Made by a program: the position numbers and the translations under genes
In this document: positions 33,405-36,044 of the stretch, in pieces
How positions within the stretch are numbered: position 1 is the stretch's first letter
Layout of the letters: the number at the start of each line of letters is the position of its first letter
Assembly (NCBI GenBank): GCA_019634895.1
Contig: JAHCAM010000024.1
Location: forward strand, 1-36,044
Reading direction: 5' to 3'
Source of the DNA: Steroidobacteraceae bacterium
GTDB lineage: Bacteria > Pseudomonadota > Gammaproteobacteria > Steroidobacterales > Steroidobacteraceae
Length of the DNA: 36,044 nucleotides
The notes under the pieces: model-generated
The model's input: only the letters and a program-made list of their open reading frames with translations
Told to the model about the DNA's origin: nothing
The model's database searches: none

Positions 33405-35315
33405 ATGCTGATCAGGTGCTCGTACGCAACGCTCATCGCCGTCACCACGCTGTGCACCGGAGGCGCGGCCGCCGCGGAGGGCGAAATCCCCGGTAAGTTC
33501 ACGCCGAAGACCGACAGCTTCGACTACGTCAGGCGCGAGGAGATGATCCCGATGCGCGATGGCGTGAAGCTGAAGACAGTCATTCTGGTGCCGAAGGGCG
33601 CACAGGGCGCGCCCATCGTGATCACGCGCACCCCTTACAACGCTGCCGCGCGCACGCTGCGCTTCAACAGCCCGAACCTGTCGTCCGTCGTGCCGCAGAT
33701 GCACGACACGACCTCGGCCGCGCGCTACGTGATCGTGTACCAGGACGTGCGCGGCAAGTACGGCTCCGAGGGCGACTACTTCATGAACAAGCCGCTGGCG
33801 GGCCCGCTCAATGCGACCGGCACCGACCATGCGACCGACTGCCACGACACGATCGACTGGCTGGTGCGGAACGTCCCCGAGTCGAACGGCCGTGCCGCCG
33901 CGATCGGCGGCTCCTACGAGGGATACACGACGCTGATGTGCACGGTGGATCCGCATCCGGCGCTGAGGGCGGTCGTGCCCTTCGCCGCGATGGTGGATGG
34001 CTGGATCGGCGACGACTGGTTCCACTGGGGCGCGTTCCGGCAGGAGGCGGCGCTGCCGTTCGCCTATGACCAGCAGGCCACGCGCAAGAACGAGCACAAG
34101 TGGTGGTCGGGGACCTACGACACCTACGACGCCTGGCTCAGGGCGGGCAGCGCCGGAAACATGGCGGCCTCGCGCGGCATGGAGTCGATCGGCTTCTGGC
34201 AGAAGCTCGCCGCGCACACGGCCTACGACGCGTTCTGGCAGGAGCAGGCCGTGGACAAGGTGCTGGCGGCGCGTCCGCTCACCGTGCCGATGCTGATCGT
34301 CGGCGGCCTGTTCGACCAGGAGGACATCTACGGCTCGCCGGCGCTATGGAAGGCGCTGGCGCCGAAGGATCCGGAGGGGAGGCAGGTGCATTTCGTGCTC
34401 GGGCCCTGGAACCACGGGCAGGGCCGGCGCGACGCGCGCTCGCTCGGGCCGCTGCAGTTCGAGGGCGATACCGGCGGCTGGTTCCGCCGCAGCGTCATGC
34501 AGCCGTTCCTCGATCATTACCTGAAGGACGCGCCGCGGCCGGACACGCCGCGCGTGCTCGCCTACGAGACCGGCGCGAACGCCTGGCATCGCTACGACGG
34601 CTGGCCGCGGGCCTGCGCCAGCGGTTGCGCCGCGCGTTCACGCAACCTGTACGTGCATTCCGCCGGCAAGCTGGGCTTCGAACCGCCGCCCGCGGCGGCG
34701 CAGGCGTTCGACGAATACCTGTCCGATCCGGCGAAGCCGGTGCCGTATCGCGCGCGCCCCATCGTGGCCACCTACGCGCCGGATTCCACCTGGGGCGACT
34801 GGCTGGTGGACGACCAGCGACACGCGGCCACGCGCACCGACGTGCTGGTCTGGGTGAGCGAGCCGCTCGAGCAACCGCTGCGCGTGGCGGGCGAGCCGAT
34901 CGCGCGGCTGTTCGCATCCACCAGCGGCACGGACTCGGACTGGGTCGTCAAGATCATCGACGTGTATCCGGACGAGGTGCCGGAGAACCCGAAGCTCGGC
35001 GGCTACCAGATGATGCTGTCGGCCGACATCTTCCGCGGCCGCTACCGCGAGGACCTGGCGGCGGCGAGGCCGCTGGCTGCGGGCAAGGTGCTCGAATACC
35101 GCATCCCGCTGCCCCACGTCAGCCACACCTTCCTGCCGGGGCACCGGATCATGGTGCAGGTCCAGTCGAGCTGGTTCCCGCTCTACGACCGCAATCCGCA
35201 GACTTTCGTGCCGAACGTCATGTTCGCGCCGCCGGAGAGCTACCGCAAGGCGACCCAGCGGGTGTGGCGGACGGCCGAGTACCCGACGGCGATCGAGCTG
35301 CCGGTCATCCCGTAG
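33405..35315 (+). CDS. Alpha-amino-acid ester hydrolase (S15/CocE-NonD family)
   Basis: A 636-aa exported serine hydrolase (signal ending TGGAAAAE). Domain order is alpha/beta-hydrolase, helical cap, C-terminal jelly-roll. The nucleophile is S170 in GGSYEGYT, the acid D304 in FDQED, the base H337 in PWNHGQG. D204 (GDDWF), E306 and D307 line up with the 'carboxylate cluster' that binds the free amino group in characterised alpha-amino-acid ester hydrolases of Acetobacter and Xanthomonas; the residue spacing is nearly the same as in those enzymes. It should cleave esters or activated amides of alpha-amino acids, and relatives act on amino-beta-lactams such as ampicillin and cephalexin. The gene follows the regulator by 20 bases with GGAGAG before the ATG. 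Confidence 0.9.
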   Translation: MLIRCSYATLIAVTTLCTGGAAAAEGEIPGKFTPKTDSFDYVRREEMIPMRDGVKLKTVILVPKGAQGAPIVITRTPYNAAARTLRFNSPNLSSVVPQMHDTTSAARYVIVYQDVRGKYGSEGDYFMNKPLAGPLNATGTDHATDCHDTIDWLVRNVPESNGRAAAIGGSYEGYTTLMCTVDPHPALRAVVPFAAMVDGWIGDDWFHWGAFRQEAALPFAYDQQATRKNEHKWWSGTYDTYDAWLRAGSAGNMAASRGMESIGFWQKLAAHTAYDAFWQEQAVDKVLAARPLTVPMLIVGGLFDQEDIYGSPALWKALAPKDPEGRQVHFVLGPWNHGQGRRDARSLGPLQFEGDTGGWFRRSVMQPFLDHYLKDAPRPDTPRVLAYETGANAWHRYDGWPRACASGCAARSRNLYVHSAGKLGFEPPPAAAQAFDEYLSDPAKPVPYRARPIVATYAPDSTWGDWLVDDQRHAATRTDVLVWVSEPLEQPLRVAGEPIARLFASTSGTDSDWVVKIIDVYPDEVPENPKLGGYQMMLSADIFRGRYREDLAAARPLAAGKVLEYRIPLPHVSHTFLPGHRIMVQVQSSWFPLYDRNPQTFVPNVMFAPPESYRKATQRVWRTAEYPTAIELPVIP

Positions 35316-35700
35316 CGGCCGGCGTCTCCGCGGCGTGCCACCACTCGCGGAACACCCGGCACTGGCCGGGCGCGGCGAACTCGGCCGTCAGCACGCCCTC
35401 GATCACGACCTTTGCGCCGGTCGGCAGGCGCATGAAATCCGCGCGCCACTTCGCGATTCCCATGGCGGCGGTCACGGCCAGGACCTGGTAGCGGAAGCGG
35501 ATGTCCTGCTGCTGCGACACCGCGCCGTCCCAGGCCGCGGCGATGCCGGCATGGCCGCGCTGTGGCGGGTCGAGCGGCGTCCAGTAGTACTCCGCGTCCT
35601 CGGTGAAGATCTTCACGGCGGCTCTCGAGTCGCGGCCCTGCCAGGCCGCCCCGTAGGCGGCGAGCCAGGCGTCGAAGTCAGCGGTGGTGATCGCGCTCAT
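35305..35700 (-). CDS. SnoaL-like / NTF2-fold protein
   Basis: A 131-aa protein with the NTF2/SnoaL fold pattern: FDAWLAAYGAAWQGRDSRAAVKIFTEDAEYYWTPLDPP spread over 9-46, a GHAGIAAAW element and a beta-rich end with FREWWHA. Such domains serve as small enzymes (isomerases, cyclases) or binding proteins; the function is not predictable here. Its last 11 bases overlap the convergent ester hydrolase gene. It starts 1 base after the stop of the MetE-like gene in the same direction, so they form one transcript. Confidence 0.8.
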   Translation of the reverse strand: MSAITTADFDAWLAAYGAAWQGRDSRAAVKIFTEDAEYYWTPLDPPQRGHAGIAAAWDGAVSQQQDIRFRYQVLAVTAAMGIAKWRADFMRLPTGAKVVIEGVLTAEFAAPGQCRVFREWWHAAETPAATG

Positions 35701-35701
35701 G

Positions 35702-36044
35702 TCAGTGCTTCCATAGCGCCTTGCTGGCCAGGCGCGCGCCTTCGGCCAGCGCGCCGAGCTTCAGGTAGACGATGTCGGGGTCGATCGGGCCGAAGCCCGC
35801 GAAGGTGCTGAAGCCGCAGTCGGAACCGGCCAGCACGCGCTCGCGCCCGACGATGTCGGCGAAGCGCTGGATGCGCTCGGCGACCAGCTCCGGGTGCTCG
35901 ACGTAGTTGGTGGTCGAGGAAAGCACGCCGGGGACCAGGATCTTGTCGTCCGGAATACTCTGCTCGCGGAAGACTTTCCACTCGTGCGCGTGGCGCGGGT
36001 TCGCGGCCTCGAACAGCAGCGCCTGCGGGCGCGCCTTGATGACC
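35702..36044 (-). CDS. MetE C-terminal domain-like protein, 5' end beyond the window
   Basis: Only the last 113 codons are in the window; the gene enters from the right edge. The visible part (LLFEAANPRHAHEWKVF, ILVPGVLSSTTNYVEHPE, ERVLAGSDCGFSTFAG) matches the C-terminal barrel of cobalamin-independent methionine synthase and its relatives, including epoxyalkane-coenzyme M transferase-like proteins. The cysteine in GSDCGF is the expected zinc ligand; the others (H, C/E) lie upstream outside the view. This stand-alone type usually acts as a methyltransferase or alkyltransferase of unknown acceptor rather than a true MetE. It is co-directional with the SnoaL-like gene. Confidence 0.8.
   Translation of the reverse strand, partial: VIKARPQALLFEAANPRHAHEWKVFREQSIPDDKILVPGVLSSTTNYVEHPELVAERIQRFADIVGRERVLAGSDCGFSTFAGFGPIDPDIVYLKLGALAEGARLASKALWKH

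Overview
The window is a GC-rich, densely coded bacterial chromosome segment. Outer-membrane TonB receptor, Tat and lipoprotein signals, a beta-class glutathione S-transferase and many secreted serine hydrolases and amidohydrolases fit a Gammaproteobacterium of the Xanthomonadales/Nevskiales/Steroidobacter type. That placement is inference from gene content; no rRNA or marker gene is present. I see no tRNA, rRNA, CRISPR array or phage genes.

Region 1 (1-11,855) is the most coherent block. Seven minus-strand genes run from 11,050 down to 1,286: a beta-lactamase-fold serine hydrolase with a four-helix membrane tail, an enolase-superfamily dipeptide / N-acetyl-D-Glu epimerase (DgcA type), a TonB-dependent receptor, a DUF1611 protein (DgcN type), a YkvI-type membrane transporter, a second serine hydrolase and a START-domain protein. 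A Tat-exported M24 peptidase converges on the block, and an XRE-cupin regulator is divergent from it. Two promoters, one in front of the first hydrolase and one in front of the TonB receptor, carry the same pair of 12-bp repeats placed in the -35/-10 spacer and over the start of transcription. I read this as a regulon for importing, cleaving and catabolising D-amino-acid-containing peptides, probably D-glutamate from peptidoglycan.

Region 2 (11,852-14,776): a 262-bp non-coding element with perfect 24-bp terminal inverted repeats and CTAG duplications lies exactly between the regulator stop codon and the start codon of an M1 (LTA4-hydrolase-like) aminopeptidase. Removing it and one CTAG gives TAG directly joined to ATG, so the two genes were once contiguous. 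A VTT/TVP38 membrane protein follows.

Region 3 (14,713-28,071, all minus strand): HxlR regulator, S9 prolyl-oligopeptidase-type peptidase, lipoprotein amidohydrolase, P-type cation ATPase, a membrane-anchored protein of unknown function, an alpha/beta-hydrolase lipase, a pair of amidohydrolases (the first lacking its HxH metal motif) and a class V aminotransferase-fold protein. HxlR is divergent from gstA across a GTAC-rich repeated operator.

Region 4 (28,198-36,044): gstA, a secreted four-EF-hand protein, a three-gene minus-strand operon of two DUF4242 proteins and a secreted conserved protein, and a divergent winged-helix/ATPase regulator preceded by three direct repeats with exact 11-bp spacing. 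An alpha-amino-acid ester hydrolase, a SnoaL-like protein and the 3' part of a MetE-C-terminal-like gene cut by the window edge complete it. The only non-coding stretch close to 300 bases is the inserted element at 11,852-12,121.
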